From Burkholderia sp. Ac-20379 (GTDB lineage: Bacteria > Pseudomonadota > Gammaproteobacteria > Burkholderiales > Burkholderiaceae): 51,041 nucleotides of DNA. The stretch is from assembly GCF_017104645.1 (NCBI RefSeq), contig NZ_JAAGPF010000012.1, positions 1-51,041 on the forward strand, read 5' to 3'. A program made the position numbers and the translations under genes. Below the pieces are notes generated by a model, which saw nothing but the letters and a program-made list of their open reading frames with translations, searched no databases and was not told the origin of the DNA. Of this stretch, positions 32,263-42,524 are shown one piece after another; position 1 is the stretch's first letter, and every line of letters starts with the position of its first letter.

Positions 32263-33498
32263 TCAGGCCGCCGGCATGCGCGCCTGCAACGGCACGCTGA
32301 GGTCTTCGAGCTGCTCGCGCGTGAGCGTCACGTCGGCCGCGATCAGCGCGCGGCCCTGCACGTATTCCTTGGTCGCGTTGACGGCGTCGAGCGCGATCAC
32401 GCGGCCGCCGCGCAGGTACAGCACGGTGAACGCGCGGGCCGCCACGTCGCCACGCACGGCCACGTCGTCGTAACCGTCGGGAATCCCGGCCATCTGGATG
32501 CGCAGGTCGTATTGCGTCGACCAGAACCACGGCACGCCCGGCTTCGGTTGCGGCTTGCCGACGATCGAGGCGGCCACGATCTGCGCGTGTTCGAGCGCAT
32601 TGGGCACGCTCTCGATGCGCAGCGCGCCGCCCGTCACGAGCGGATGCACGCGCAGCGCGCAATCGCCGATCGCGTAGACATCGGGCAGGCTGGTGCGGCA
32701 CTGCTCGTCCACCACCACGCCGTTGCCGCCCTGCGCGCCCGCATCGAGCAGGCCCTGCACGGTCGGCACGATGCCGATGCCGGCGATCACCACGTCGGCG
32801 GCGATCGAGCGGCCGTCGGCCAGTTCGACGGCCGCGACGCGCCCGTCCTGCCCCTTCAGCGCCGTGACCTGCGCGCCCGTGACGATCTCCACGCCGCGCC
32901 CGCGATGCTCGCCTTCGATGAACGCGGAAAGCGCCGCGCCCGCCACGCGCGCGAGCAGGCGATCCTGCGCCTCGATCACCGTCACCTGCACGCCGCCGAG
33001 CTTGGTCAGCGACGCGGCCGCTTCGAGGCCGACATAGCCGCCGCCCACGATCACGACATGCTTGCGCCCGGCCAGATCGGCCTTCAGCCCGTCGATGTCG
33101 TGCTTGCCGCGAATCACGTGCACGCCGGCCAGCGTCGCGCCTTCGCAGGCGAGACGGCGCGGCGAGCCGCCCGCGGCCCACACCAGCTTGCGATAGCCGA
33201 GCAGCGTGCCGTCGGCCAGACGCACGCGGTGCGCCTCGGGCTCGATCGCCTCGACGCGCTGCGACAGGCGCACGTCGATATTGCGTTCGAGCCACGCTTC
33301 GGCGGTGCGGAAGCGGATCTGCTCGCCGCCGCGTTCGCCCGTGAAGTAATCCTTGGTCAGCGGCGGCCGCTCGTAGGGCAGCTCGGCCTCGTCGGACAGC
33401 AGCGCGACGCTGCCCTCGAAACCGGCCTTGCGCAGTTCGGCCGCGCAATTCGCGCCCGCATGCCCGGCCCCGACGATCACCACATCCAATACGTCCAT
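32263..33498 (-). CDS. FAD-dependent NAD(P)H:ferredoxin/rhodocoxin reductase-type oxidoreductase
   Basis: The 411-residue protein has the FAD motif VIVGAGHAGANCAAELRKAGF at the start, YERPPLTK typical of ferredoxin/putidaredoxin reductases, the NADH motif VVIVGGGYVGLEAAASL (about 145-165) and DVYAIGDCAL near residue 285. It should pass electrons from NAD(P)H to a 2Fe-2S ferredoxin for an oxygenase. No ferredoxin, P450 or Rieske oxygenase gene is adjacent, so its partner is elsewhere. The ATG at 33498 has GAGGA about 8 nt upstream. Confidence 0.9.
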   Translation of the reverse strand: MDVLDVVIVGAGHAGANCAAELRKAGFEGSVALLSDEAELPYERPPLTKDYFTGERGGEQIRFRTAEAWLERNIDVRLSQRVEAIEPEAHRVRLADGTLLGYRKLVWAAGGSPRRLACEGATLAGVHVIRGKHDIDGLKADLAGRKHVVIVGGGYVGLEAAASLTKLGGVQVTVIEAQDRLLARVAGAALSAFIEGEHRGRGVEIVTGAQVTALKGQDGRVAAVELADGRSIAADVVIAGIGIVPTVQGLLDAGAQGGNGVVVDEQCRTSLPDVYAIGDCALRVHPLVTGGALRIESVPNALEHAQIVAASIVGKPQPKPGVPWFWSTQYDLRIQMAGIPDGYDDVAVRGDVAARAFTVLYLRGGRVIALDAVNATKEYVQGRALIAADVTLTREQLEDLSVPLQARMPAA

Positions 33499-33648
33499 GC
33501 TTTTTCCTCTGTTCAGTTTGTTGCTTCGATCCGGCCGGCGCGGCGTTTGAAACGCCTCGGCCTGGCTGCCCGCGAATCGGCGCACGAGAGTATCGCCGCT
33601 CGCCGCGTCAGCGGCAACGGGTGGACCGTTCGGTCATGCGGCCCGCGC

Positions 33649-34392
33649 TTAGGCCTCGACGTCGATCGAAAGGCCCAGCGCCTCGGCCAATTGTTTCGAA
33701 GTCCGCACGATCTGCGCGGCTTCGGGGTACAGGCCCGGATCGCTGCCTGCGTCGAGCCAGGCCACCACGCGCATGCCGGCCGCCACGCCGGCCTGCGCGC
33801 CGAGCGGGCTGTCTTCCACCACCACGGCCTGCGCCGGCGTCACGCCGAGCCGCTCGGCGGCCAGCAGATAGCCGTCGGGCGCGGGCTTGCCTGCCTCCAC
33901 ATCGTGCGCGCACACCGCCACCGTCAAGTATTCGCCGAGCGCGAGCGCGGCGATGCCCGATTCGAGCGTGTTGCGCCCCGCGTTCGACACCACCGCCTGA
34001 TACAGGCCCGCATGCTGCGCCGCGCGGCACAGTTCGAGCGCCCCCTCGCGGGCACGCAGGTGTTCGAGGCTGGCGATGAACGTCTCGAAACGCACCTGCG
34101 ACCACGTCGCGAAATCGAACGCGCGGCCATAACGCGCCACGCAGAATTCGTACGAGGCGCGCCCCGTCATGCCGAAGGTCTGCGCGTGCAGCGCGTCGTC
34201 CGGCTCCTCGCCGAAGTGACGCAGCGCGGCCACCAGCGACGCGTAATGCAGCGGCTCGCTGTCGGACAGCGTGCCGTCCATGTCCCACAGAATCGCGCGG
34301 TAAGGCGGCGGCGCGTCGGACGTATCCGCTACATCAGCTACATCGGCGGAGCGCAAGGCGCTGACGTTTTCGGAAGAATCGGAATCGGGCAT
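33649..34392 (-). CDS. HAD-superfamily phosphatase (beta-phosphoglucomutase-like)
   Basis: The 247-residue protein carries HAD motif I (WDMDGTLSDSEPLHY), motif II (VVSNAGRN), the motif III Lys in EAGKPAPDGYLLAAERLGV and motif IV VVEDSPLGAQAG, with a helical cap (about 50-110). Such proteins dephosphorylate small metabolites. The start at 34392 leaves a 30-residue polar N-terminus with a small repeat (ADVADVAD); a later start could be used. It stands alone between a flavoprotein and a divergent hydrolase. Confidence 0.87.
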   Translation of the reverse strand: MPDSDSSENVSALRSADVADVADTSDAPPPYRAILWDMDGTLSDSEPLHYASLVAALRHFGEEPDDALHAQTFGMTGRASYEFCVARYGRAFDFATWSQVRFETFIASLEHLRAREGALELCRAAQHAGLYQAVVSNAGRNTLESGIAALALGEYLTVAVCAHDVEAGKPAPDGYLLAAERLGVTPAQAVVVEDSPLGAQAGVAAGMRVVAWLDAGSDPGLYPEAAQIVRTSKQLAEALGLSIDVEA

Positions 34393-34842
34393 GAAGATGG
34401 GCGGCAGGCGGATGAATGGACAAGCCGACGACGGTGCAGGCGGCGCGATGGCGCGCGCAATCGTCCACGGCGGGTTCGATTGTAAAGCGTGACGGAAAAC
34501 GAAACCGCGCCGCGCTCGCGGCCCCGGCACGCTCGCACCGGCCCATGAAAACCGACCTCGATCCAGCCCCGTTTTTTCGTCCGTCGCCCCCCTCAAAACG
34601 CTCATCCGCGACAAACCGCCCCTTGCAAACGCTTATTACTACAAATTCTTAGAACAATCTGGGCGATCATTCCGGGCTTGAAAGCGGCCGATAACGTCAC
34701 AAAAATATCAATTCATTCAATTACTTAAAGTTTTTCCCCACGCATTCTTCACGGGAATTCGGCCGCTGTCGTTTTTTTGCACCGGGTGGGCATATCAGGG
34801 AAATCCATTATCATTGCGCCCGGAACTATTCAAAAATTGATC
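34393..34842. other. Divergent intergenic region with AT-rich patch
   Basis: These 450 nt lie between the HAD gene and the alpha/beta hydrolase. The part from 34630 to 34780 is markedly AT-rich and presumably holds the hydrolase promoter. No ORF with family character and no clear operator was found. Confidence 0.5.
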
Positions 34843-35694
34843 GTGAACCCCGTCGCTTCTCTCGCCGCACCCGTTTCGCTGGATCTCCCCGGTCCCGGTC
34901 CCATCATCAAGATGCCCTACGTCCAGACGGGCGAAGGCGATGTCGTCGTGTTCGTGCACGGCTCGCTGTGCGACTTCCGATTCTGGCAACCGCAGCTCGC
35001 CGGCCTCGCCACGCAATTCACCTGCATCGCGCCGAGCCTCACGCACTATTGGCCGGCCGAACCGTCGGACGATCTGCCCGCGTTCAGCGTCAGCAACCAC
35101 GCCGATCAGGTCGGCGCGTTCGTGCGCCAGCTCGGCGCGGGCGCCGTGCACCTGGTCGGTCACTCGCGCGGCGGCAGCGTCGCGTTCCAGGTGGCGCTGC
35201 GCTTCCCGGAACTGGTGCGCTCGCTCACGCTGTGCGATCCGGGCGGCACGCTGTCCGGCATCGAGAACGCCACGCCCACCACGCTCTCGCTCGAAACCAA
35301 GCGCCTGCGCACGCGCGCCGTGTCGCTGATCGCCAACGGCGAAGTGGATGCGGGCCTCGAACTGTTCGTCGATTCCGTCAGCCGCGCCGGCTCCTGGCAA
35401 AAGAGCCCGCAAGGCTTCCGCACGATGACCACCGACAACGCGCGCACGCTGTCGATGCAACTGCGCGATCCGCTGCCGGCGTTCTCGGCCGAGGTGGCCA
35501 GCCGCATCGCCTGCCCGGCGCTGATGATCGACGGCGAAAAGAGCCCGAAGCCATATCGCGAGAACGCCGCCGCGCTGGCCGGCTGGATCGCCGGTGCGTC
35601 GCAGGTCACGATCGAAGGCGCCTCGCACGGCATGAACATGGCGCGCCCGAGCGCGTTCAACCGCCACCTGGCGGCGTTTCTTCAGAACGTCTAA
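34843..35694 (+). CDS. Alpha/beta hydrolase
   Basis: The protein (283 residues from GTG at 34843) has the alpha/beta hydrolase landmarks: VVVFVHGSLCDFRFW for the oxyanion hole, the nucleophile elbow VGHSRGGS, an Asp in ALMIDGEKSP and the catalytic-type His in GASHGMN. The substrate is not evident. The start is uncertain: TTG 34777 and ATG 34912 are in frame, and none has a strong ribosome-binding site. A good terminator follows, isolating it from the two-component genes. Confidence 0.85.
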   Translation: MNPVASLAAPVSLDLPGPGPIIKMPYVQTGEGDVVVFVHGSLCDFRFWQPQLAGLATQFTCIAPSLTHYWPAEPSDDLPAFSVSNHADQVGAFVRQLGAGAVHLVGHSRGGSVAFQVALRFPELVRSLTLCDPGGTLSGIENATPTTLSLETKRLRTRAVSLIANGEVDAGLELFVDSVSRAGSWQKSPQGFRTMTTDNARTLSMQLRDPLPAFSAEVASRIACPALMIDGEKSPKPYRENAAALAGWIAGASQVTIEGASHGMNMARPSAFNRHLAAFLQNV

Positions 35695-35721
35695 GCAGCG
35701 CTGCATCGCAGTCCTGCCCAA

Positions 35722-35760
35722 AACGGCCGGCTTCCGACTTCGTCGGGCCGGCCGTTTCGC
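35722..35760 (+). terminator. Rho-independent terminator after the alpha/beta hydrolase
   Basis: AACGGCCGGC (35722-35731) and GCCGGCCGTT (35747-35756) form a perfect 10-bp stem around a 15-nt loop, followed by TCGCTTTG. It lies 27 nt after the stop codon. Confidence 0.7.
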
Positions 35761-35871
35761 TTTGATACCGCCGGATCGTGCCGCGCCTCGTGCGACGCAC
35801 GGCGCGCGCAAGGCCGCCCGGCACGGTAGAATCGCCAACGATTCTTGTTTGCATCCTCCCGCGGCACAGCC

Positions 35872-36558
35872 ATGCGTATCCTCGTCGTCGAAGACGATCC
35901 CGACATCCTCGCCAACATCTCCGGCCATCTGGGCAACCGCGGCCATATCGTCGACTGCGCGTTCGACGGCCTGCAGGGCTATGCGCTCGCCACCGCGCAC
36001 GAATTCGATCTGATCGTGCTCGACCTGATGCTGCCGCGGCTCGACGGCTACAGCCTGTGCCGCAAGCTGCGCGAGGAAGCGCGGCTGGAAACGCCGGTGA
36101 TCATGGTGACCGCGCGCGATACGCTCGACGACCGCCTCGAAGGCTTCGACGCGGGCGCCGACGATTACCTCGTCAAGCCGTTCGCGCTGGCCGAACTGGC
36201 CGCGCGCGTGAAGGCGCTGCTGCATCGCACGCGCCGCCCGGCCGCGCGCACGCTGCAGGTGGCCGATCTCGCCTACGACGTCGAAACGCGCACGCTGACG
36301 CGCGCGGGCGACACGCTGCGGCTGCCGCCCGCGCCGCTCAAGCTGCTGCAGATCCTCATGCAGGCCAGCCCGGCCGTGGTGCACCGCGCGCGGCTCGAAG
36401 AAGCGCTGTGGCTCGATTCGCCGCCCGACAGCGACAGCCTGCGCACGCACATCCACCTGATCCGCCAGGTGATCGACAAGCCATACGGCGCGCCGCTGCT
36501 GCGCACCGTGCACGGCATCGGCTACCAGCTTCAGGATCCGCAGCGTGTGGAACCCTAG
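35872..36558 (+). CDS. OmpR-family response regulator
   Basis: The 228-residue protein has a receiver domain with acidic pocket VVEDDPD, phospho-acceptor Asp51 in VLDLMLPRLDGY, the Thr in MVTARDTL and Lys in YLVKPF, followed by a winged-helix DNA-binding domain (about 130-225, ending RTVHGIGYQL). It overlaps the kinase gene by 14 nt, so the pair is translationally coupled. The regulated genes are unknown; the iron-related genes downstream are on the other strand. Confidence 0.93.
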   Translation: MRILVVEDDPDILANISGHLGNRGHIVDCAFDGLQGYALATAHEFDLIVLDLMLPRLDGYSLCRKLREEARLETPVIMVTARDTLDDRLEGFDAGADDYLVKPFALAELAARVKALLHRTRRPAARTLQVADLAYDVETRTLTRAGDTLRLPPAPLKLLQILMQASPAVVHRARLEEALWLDSPPDSDSLRTHIHLIRQVIDKPYGAPLLRTVHGIGYQLQDPQRVEP

Positions 36559-37840
36559 GCGCACGCTCGCGCGCCAACTGATCCTCACCTATCTGCTGGT
36601 GGCGGTCGTGGTGGCCGCGCTGCTGTCGCTCGCCTCGCTGTGGGCCATCGATACGCTCGAAGTGCACTTGCAGCGCATCGACATGGGCATGGCCGTCAAC
36701 CGGATCCGCGACGAATACCTGAACGGGCGCGACGTGGGCCGCGAGGATCGCTTCTTTCACGGCGCGCCGGGCAGCACGGCGTTTCCGCCGTGGCTGCGCG
36801 CGCTGCCGGCCGGCTTCAGCAAGATCGAGCACGACGGCCGCCAGTGGCACGCGATGGTCGACGATCGGGACGCCACACGGTATCTGCTGCTGCGCGACTA
36901 CACCGAGTTCGAACACCGGCAGCAGCGCTCGCACTGGATCGCCGTGGCCAGCATGGCCGGCGCGCTGATCCTGGCGTTCGTGCTCGGCGGCGCGATCACG
37001 CGGCGCTTCGTGCGGCCGCTGCTGCGGCTCGCCGCGCAGGTGGGCGAACGGCCCGCGCTGCCGCCGCAAACGCGCTTCGCGCACGAATATCCCGACAACG
37101 AGATCGGCCGGCTCGCCGCCGCGTTCGACGACACCTACAACCAGCTCGAAGCGGCGTTGCAGCGCGAGCGGCTGTTCACGGCCGACGTGGGCCACGAGCT
37201 GCGCACGCCGCTGATGGTGATTTCGAGTTCGGCAGAGCTGCTGCTCGACGAGCCGGGCCTCAGCGACGCGCAGCGCAGCCGGCTGCAGCGCATGCACACG
37301 GCCACCAAGGAGATCGATCAGCAACTGGCCGCCTACCTGCTGCTGTCGCGCGGCGCGGGCGACACGCACGGCTTCCTGATGACGGGCGCCGTGGAGACGG
37401 CCCGCGACGAAACCGGCCGCTGGCGCGCGCTGGCCGCGCAGCGCGGCTTCGCGCTCGATCTGGAAACCGATGAAGCCGTGGCTGGCGACGCCGCCATGCC
37501 GCGCTATCCGTCTGCATTGCTGCGCATCGTGCTGTCGAACCTGATCCGCAACGCGCTGCAGCATGCCGACGGCGGCACGCGCATTCTGGTGCGCGCCGCG
37601 CCCGGCTCGCTGGAGGTGAGCGACGACGGCCGGGGCATCGCGTTCGAGGCACAGGCGGGCGTGTTCGCGCCGTTCGTGCACGGCGAGCGCGCCGACGCCG
37701 GCAACCTCGGGCTCGGGCTGTCGCTGGTGCAGCGGATCTGCCAGCATCAACGCTGGCGCGTCACGCTCGATTCCGCGCCGGGGCGCGGCTGCCGCTTCCG
37801 GATCGACCTGCAGGGCGCAGAGCCGAAGCGGCGCTTCTGA
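36545..37840 (+). CDS. Sensor histidine kinase paired with the OmpR regulator
   Basis: The 431-residue protein starts with GTG at 36545. It has two membrane helices (about 13-38 and 140-160) flanking a periplasmic sensor of ~100 residues, a HAMP-like stretch after helix 2, the phospho-His217 in VGHELRTPL, and ATPase motifs NLIRNALQHA, DDGRGI and GLGLSLVQRI. The sensor domain is short and has no named family. Gene overlap with the regulator confirms the pairing. Confidence 0.92.
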   Translation: MWNPRRTLARQLILTYLLVAVVVAALLSLASLWAIDTLEVHLQRIDMGMAVNRIRDEYLNGRDVGREDRFFHGAPGSTAFPPWLRALPAGFSKIEHDGRQWHAMVDDRDATRYLLLRDYTEFEHRQQRSHWIAVASMAGALILAFVLGGAITRRFVRPLLRLAAQVGERPALPPQTRFAHEYPDNEIGRLAAAFDDTYNQLEAALQRERLFTADVGHELRTPLMVISSSAELLLDEPGLSDAQRSRLQRMHTATKEIDQQLAAYLLLSRGAGDTHGFLMTGAVETARDETGRWRALAAQRGFALDLETDEAVAGDAAMPRYPSALLRIVLSNLIRNALQHADGGTRILVRAAPGSLEVSDDGRGIAFEAQAGVFAPFVHGERADAGNLGLGLSLVQRICQHQRWRVTLDSAPGRGCRFRIDLQGAEPKRRF

Positions 37841-37846
37841 GCACGC

Positions 37847-38527
37847 TCAGACGTCGGCCCACATCCGCAGCAGGTTGTGATAACTGCCCGTCAGTTGCAA
37901 CAGCGAGGCTTCGTCGGCGCCCTGCTGCGTGAGCCGCTGAATCGCCACGTCCATCTCCAGCAGCAGGCTGCGCTGCGCATCCTCGCGCACCAGGCTCTCG
38001 ATCCAGAAGAACGATGCCAGCCGTTCGCCGCGCGTGACCGGCGCGACGCGATGCACGCTCGACCCCGGATACAGGATCATGTCGCCCGCCTTGAGCTTGA
38101 CGCGCTGCTCGCCGAACGTGTCGCGCACGATCAGTTCGCCGCCGTCGTACGTGTCCGGCTCGCACAGGAACAGCGTCGCCGACAGGTCGGTGCGCACGCG
38201 CTCGCGCGATTCGCGGATGCCGCGCACGGCGTTGTCGATATGGAATCCGAACGCTTCACCGCCCGCATAGCTGTTGAACAGCGGCGGGTAGATCTTCTTC
38301 GGCAGCGCGGCCGACATGAACACCGCGTGCTGCGCGAGCCGCCGGATGATCTCGTCGCCCACCTCGCGCGCGAGCGGATCGTCGCCGGACAACTGACGGT
38401 TGTCCTTCACGCGCTGCGATTGCACGCCGGCCGTGACGCGCCCGTCCACCCAATCGGCCGCGCGCAGCCGCGCCGCGATCGCCGCCGCTTCTTCCGGGCT
38501 GAACACGCCCGGCACTTCCACCATCAT
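37847..38527 (-). CDS. piuC: PKHD-type Fe(II)/2-oxoglutarate hydroxylase PiuC
   Basis: The 226-residue protein matches PiuC in length and pattern: [14 protein letters not shown] at the start, FHIDNAVRG with the HxD iron ligands, the distal His in SSVHRVAPV and the 2-oxoglutarate Arg in RLASFFW. PiuC genes accompany PiuA/Fiu catecholate receptors; the exact reaction is unproven but linked to iron uptake. GGGAG lies 7 nt before the ATG. It follows the receptor gene on the same strand with an 83-nt gap, as in the classic arrangement. Confidence 0.9.
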   Translation of the reverse strand: MMVEVPGVFSPEEAAAIAARLRAADWVDGRVTAGVQSQRVKDNRQLSGDDPLAREVGDEIIRRLAQHAVFMSAALPKKIYPPLFNSYAGGEAFGFHIDNAVRGIRESRERVRTDLSATLFLCEPDTYDGGELIVRDTFGEQRVKLKAGDMILYPGSSVHRVAPVTRGERLASFFWIESLVREDAQRSLLLEMDVAIQRLTQQGADEASLLQLTGSYHNLLRMWADV

Positions 38528-38610
38528 GATTGCTCTCCCGTTGCCGCAATGCGTTGCGCGGCGGCCTCGTGAAACGGAGCCGCCGCGCGCCTGCATGACG
38601 TCTTGTACGC

Positions 38611-41061
38611 CTAGAACTTCACGTCGGCCGTCATCAGCACCGTGCGGCCCGCGCCGGGCACGCCGTAGATCTGATAGCCGTCGAGCGACGCGCCGATCGC
38701 CGAATAGTAGAACTTGTTGAACAGGTTCTGCACGTTGAGGCTCACCGACAGATGCTTGTTGACCTCGTAGCGCGCGGCCAGCGAGTGCAGCCAGAACGCC
38801 GGGGCCTTCTCGTTGTCGGCCACGTACACCGGGTGCTTGCCGTTCGCGCCGTTCACCGTGCTGCTGTTGTTGTTCTGGCCGCCGACGTAGGCGTTGTCGG
38901 TGTAGCGGCGCGTGCCGACGTACTGCACGCCGTAGCTGACGCCGAACTTCGGCGTGACCTGGTACGACGTCCACAGATTGAACGTGGCGTTCGGCACGTT
39001 GCCGGGGCGCGCGCCTTCGTTCGCGCCCTTCGTGATGCGCCCGCGCATGCCGGCGAAGCCCGCGAACGCCGACCATTTATCGGTGATGTTGCCCGACATG
39101 CCGAGCTCGATGCCGTCCACGCGCTTCGGCGGCAACTGGCGCACCACGGTGGTGGTGCTGTCGCCGTAATCCCACGAATCGCTGAGTTCGGTGCGGAACA
39201 GCGCGCCCGTCAGCGACAGGCGGCGATCGAACAGATCCCACTTGGTGCCGACCTCCCAGGTCTTGGCCGTGGCCGGCTTGACGCTCTGGCTGGTGGTGTC
39301 GCCGTAGATCACGTTGTTGGTCGTGCCGCCCACCGCCGACGGCTGCGTGGCCTGGCTGTACGACGCGTAAATGCTGCCGAACGGCACCGGCTTGTAGGTG
39401 ATGCCCGCGCGGCCGCTCCAGGCGCCGTCGTTGCTGCGCGCGATGGTGTGCGCGTTGGCCGCGCCGTTCACCTGCTTGACCGAGAAACGGTCGTAGCGGA
39501 TCGCGCCGTCGACGATCCACTTCGGCGTGAGCGTGACCGTGTCGCGCAGGTAGACGCCGCCGTCCGTCACCGCCGAGTAGTCGCCCGCGCCGCTTTCCTC
39601 GGTCGGCACCGCGCCCATGCTGGTGCCGTACGAATTGGCGAGCGACATCACCGGGTTGGTCGCCGGCCCGATCACCGTGCGCGTCAGGTCGCCGTAGCGC
39701 TCGTGATAGAACTCCGCGCCCGCCACCACGTCGTGATGGATGTGGCCCGTGTCGAACGCGAGGTTCAAATTGGTTTCGTTCGCAACGATGTCGTAGCGCT
39801 TCGAGGTGCCGTAGTTGTTGCCGCGCATCACCGCCAGCCCGCTCATGTTCGGGTCGAGCGCGTAGCCGCTGTACGACTGCACGCCCGAGGCGCTCGCGAT
39901 CAGCGGGCCGGTGCCCACGTAGCCGAGCGAGGTGCCGGCCGTGCTGTTGAAGCGCGCCGGCGCGAGCACCGTCACGCGATCGGTCTGCTCCCAGCGCGTG
40001 ATGTTGGAGATGCGCACGTTGTCGTTGACGTTGTGCGCCGCCTTCACCGTCACGCGATTGGTTTCGGTGCGATCCGTGTACAGGTTCGGATCGCCGTACC
40101 AGGCGTTGCGCGCCACGCCCGGCATCGGCGAGCCGCCCGTGCCGCGCTGGATCGGAATGCCGCCGTCGGGCACGTTGTCGTCGTGCTGGTGCAGGTAGTC
40201 GATCGTCACCGTGGTGGGCGTGCCCAGCCCCATCGCCAGCGAGCCCGCCACGCCCCAGCGGTCGTAGTTCGTGACCGCGCGGCCGTCGACGTCGTTGCTG
40301 TGGCGCATCAGGTTCAGCCGCAGCGCCGTGGTGTCGTTGAGCTGCTTGTTGAGGTCGGCCGTGACGCGCCGGTAGCTCGCACTGCCAAGCGATCCCTGCA
40401 GATGATAGGCGTCGCCCAGATGCGCTTCCTTGGTGATCAGGTTGACGCTGCCGCCCGGCGCGGCCACGCCCGATTCGATCGAGCCGGTGCCCTTGAACAC
40501 CTCGACGCTCTCGGTGTTGAACGTGTCCATGCGGCTCGCCAGGCCCGCGTCGCGAATGCCGTCGGCCGTGAAGCTCTGTTCCGACGAGAAGCCGCGAATC
40601 GTGAACATGTCGCCCCAGCCGAGATTGCCCTCGCCCGACGTGAACGTGATGCCCGGCACGTTGCGCAGGATGTCCTGCAGGCTCTGCGCCTGCTGCTCCT
40701 CGAGCACCTTCTTCGGGATCACGGCCACGCTCTGCGCCATGTCGAGGATCGGCTGCGTGAACTGCTCGGAGCGGACGAATTCGGTCTGGTAGGACGAGCG
40801 GGATTCGCGCACGGAAACCGCCGGCAGCGCGGCGGTGGGCGGCGTGGCCGATGGGGTGGCCGGAGCGGCCTGGGCCGGCGCCGCGGCGTTGGCGGCGTTG
40901 GCAGTAGCCTTCGATTGCGCCGTATTGGCCGCCCCGCCCGGCTCCGCAGCCGGTTGCGCCTGGGCCTGCGCGCCCGACATCACCGCGATGCCGAGCGTCG
41001 CGCCCAGCATGCCTGTCAGCAACCCCGACGGACGCTTACCCCTTCCCCGATACGGCAACAT
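38611..41061 (-). CDS. TonB-dependent siderophore receptor (PiuA/Fiu-like)
   Basis: The 816-residue protein has a signal peptide ([10 protein letters not shown], hydrophobic core, AQAQA), an Ala/Pro-rich spacer and a plug domain (about 90-215: [74 protein letters not shown]). A long beta-barrel follows, ending in the required C-terminal Phe (TADVKF). Pairing with piuC points to catecholate siderophore uptake. A Fur-like box lies upstream, consistent with iron repression. piuA/fiu naming is by context. Confidence 0.92.
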   Translation of the reverse strand: MLPYRGRGKRPSGLLTGMLGATLGIAVMSGAQAQAQPAAEPGGAANTAQSKATANAANAAAPAQAAPATPSATPPTAALPAVSVRESRSSYQTEFVRSEQFTQPILDMAQSVAVIPKKVLEEQQAQSLQDILRNVPGITFTSGEGNLGWGDMFTIRGFSSEQSFTADGIRDAGLASRMDTFNTESVEVFKGTGSIESGVAAPGGSVNLITKEAHLGDAYHLQGSLGSASYRRVTADLNKQLNDTTALRLNLMRHSNDVDGRAVTNYDRWGVAGSLAMGLGTPTTVTIDYLHQHDDNVPDGGIPIQRGTGGSPMPGVARNAWYGDPNLYTDRTETNRVTVKAAHNVNDNVRISNITRWEQTDRVTVLAPARFNSTAGTSLGYVGTGPLIASASGVQSYSGYALDPNMSGLAVMRGNNYGTSKRYDIVANETNLNLAFDTGHIHHDVVAGAEFYHERYGDLTRTVIGPATNPVMSLANSYGTSMGAVPTEESGAGDYSAVTDGGVYLRDTVTLTPKWIVDGAIRYDRFSVKQVNGAANAHTIARSNDGAWSGRAGITYKPVPFGSIYASYSQATQPSAVGGTTNNVIYGDTTSQSVKPATAKTWEVGTKWDLFDRRLSLTGALFRTELSDSWDYGDSTTTVVRQLPPKRVDGIELGMSGNITDKWSAFAGFAGMRGRITKGANEGARPGNVPNATFNLWTSYQVTPKFGVSYGVQYVGTRRYTDNAYVGGQNNNSSTVNGANGKHPVYVADNEKAPAFWLHSLAARYEVNKHLSVSLNVQNLFNKFYYSAIGASLDGYQIYGVPGAGRTVLMTADVKF

Positions 41062-41405
41062 GCTTACCCTTCCGTTGTAAATACAAATGATTGTTGTTTG
41101 CGGTACGGATTTTAGGGAGGGGAATGTCAACGAATCGTTAAGACTAACGAAATGAAGGTGAAAGCCTTGCCGGTGGCGTGGGGGCGTTTCGAGAGCCGGA
41201 TGGTTCCGGCCGCCGGTCGCCGGCGGCTCCGAATGTTCAGATGTTTTGCGGCCTGCGGCATGGATGCCGGCCGGGCGCAGGTGGCGTCACGCCTGTAACG
41301 CGCCGTAAATCGCAGCGCTCGCCTGGGAGCCCGAACCGGTCAACGCGATCGCCTCCGGCTTCGTTTCCTGATGAACAAGATCGATGGAAACCGAGGAGAC
41401 AACGC
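41062..41405. other. Divergent promoter region of receptor and exported hydrolase
   Basis: These 344 nt hold the Fur-like box near the receptor start and a GC-rich remainder before the hydrolase. No gene is seen. Confidence 0.5.
41083..41101 (-). promoter_or_regulatory. Fur-box-like site upstream of the receptor gene
   Basis: On the coding (minus) strand 11 of 19 bases agree with the Fur consensus, with a continuous ATCATT in the second half. It is 22 nt upstream of the receptor ATG, where iron repression is expected. Confidence 0.45.
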
Positions 41406-42512
41406 GTGCATCCGCAACGAAGCTTCATCCGCGCCCTGCCCCTGATGTTCGCCGCGACGTTGGCCTGGGCGGCCCCGGCGGCGCAGGCCGATACGCCAGC
41501 CGCCGCCCCGGCGATGCGCGAGCGCGACGTCGTGCACACCCCGGTGCCGATCGTGCAGCCCGGGCGGCTGGAACTGGCCACGCCCTCCGGCACGGTTCAG
41601 GTGCCGATCGCGGTGTCGCGCGACTGGACGCAGCCGCAGCCCGGCATCACGCGCGCCGTCATCGTGATCCCGGGATGGCCGCGCCGCGATCTGACCTCGG
41701 GCGAGTACGCGGCCCGGATCGCCGGCCCCAGTGCGCGCGATGCGTTGCTGATCACGCCGCAATTTCTGACTGCGAAGGATATTGCGGCGCATCGCTTGCC
41801 GGACACCATGCTCCGCTGGCGCGAAGACGACTGGCCGCGCGCCCGGCTGTCAACCGGCCCGGTCGCGATCAGTTCGTTCGAGATCGTCGACGAAATTTTC
41901 AAGCGCCTCGCCAACCGCACGCTGTTTCCCAACCTGCGCATGATCGTGCTGGCCGGGCATTCGGCGGGCGGACAATACGTGCAGCGCTACGCGGCGCTCG
42001 GGCGCGGCGAGGCCGATCTGGGCAGTGCGCCGATCCATCTCCGCTACGTGGTGGCCAACCCCGCGACCTACCTCTATTTCACCGATGTGCGGCCCGGCTC
42101 CGACGGCGCGTTCGCGCCGTTCGACGCGAAACAATGCCCGAGGTTCGAGCGCTGGAACTACGGCCTGGGCTCCGGCGTGCCGCCGTACGCGGGCGCGCCG
42201 GCCACGGCCGAGGCGGTGCAGGCCCGCTATCTGAAGCGCGATGTCGTGTACCTGCTCGGCACTGCCGACAATTCGCCGGACGAGGATGCAGTCGGACACA
42301 ACTGCGAGGCCGATGCGCAGGGGCTCACGCGCTACGCTCGCGGGCTGGCCTACGACGCCTATATCCACATGCTCGATCCGAACACGCATCAGCATGTGCT
42401 CGAAGCGCCCGGCATCGCCCATTCGAGCGGGCGCATGTATGCGTCGGCGTGCGGGATGGCCGCGTTGTTCGACAAGCCGGGTTGCAACGAGGCGGTGCCG
42501 GAACGGCAGTGA
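41406..42512 (+). CDS. Exported alpha/beta hydrolase
   Basis: The 368-residue protein starts with GTG at 41406, preceded by a strong GAGGAG, and has a signal peptide (cleaved near AAQADTP, about residue 28). The body has an alpha/beta hydrolase plan with AVIVIPGWPRRDL, nucleophile elbow LAGHSAGGQYVQRYA and a late His in PGIAHSSGRMYASACGM. It resembles uncharacterised secreted hydrolases that include cutinase- or esterase-like members. It is not in an operon; the piuC/receptor pair is divergent. Confidence 0.8.
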   Translation: MHPQRSFIRALPLMFAATLAWAAPAAQADTPAAAPAMRERDVVHTPVPIVQPGRLELATPSGTVQVPIAVSRDWTQPQPGITRAVIVIPGWPRRDLTSGEYAARIAGPSARDALLITPQFLTAKDIAAHRLPDTMLRWREDDWPRARLSTGPVAISSFEIVDEIFKRLANRTLFPNLRMIVLAGHSAGGQYVQRYAALGRGEADLGSAPIHLRYVVANPATYLYFTDVRPGSDGAFAPFDAKQCPRFERWNYGLGSGVPPYAGAPATAEAVQARYLKRDVVYLLGTADNSPDEDAVGHNCEADAQGLTRYARGLAYDAYIHMLDPNTHQHVLEAPGIAHSSGRMYASACGMAALFDKPGCNEAVPERQ

Positions 42513-42524
42513 GGGGATGCGGCG

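Noticed and set aside
38752-41115. A 787-codon open frame on the plus strand
   Set aside because: It is antisense to the TonB-dependent receptor and Arg/Val/Ala/His-rich, as expected of a codon-bias shadow.
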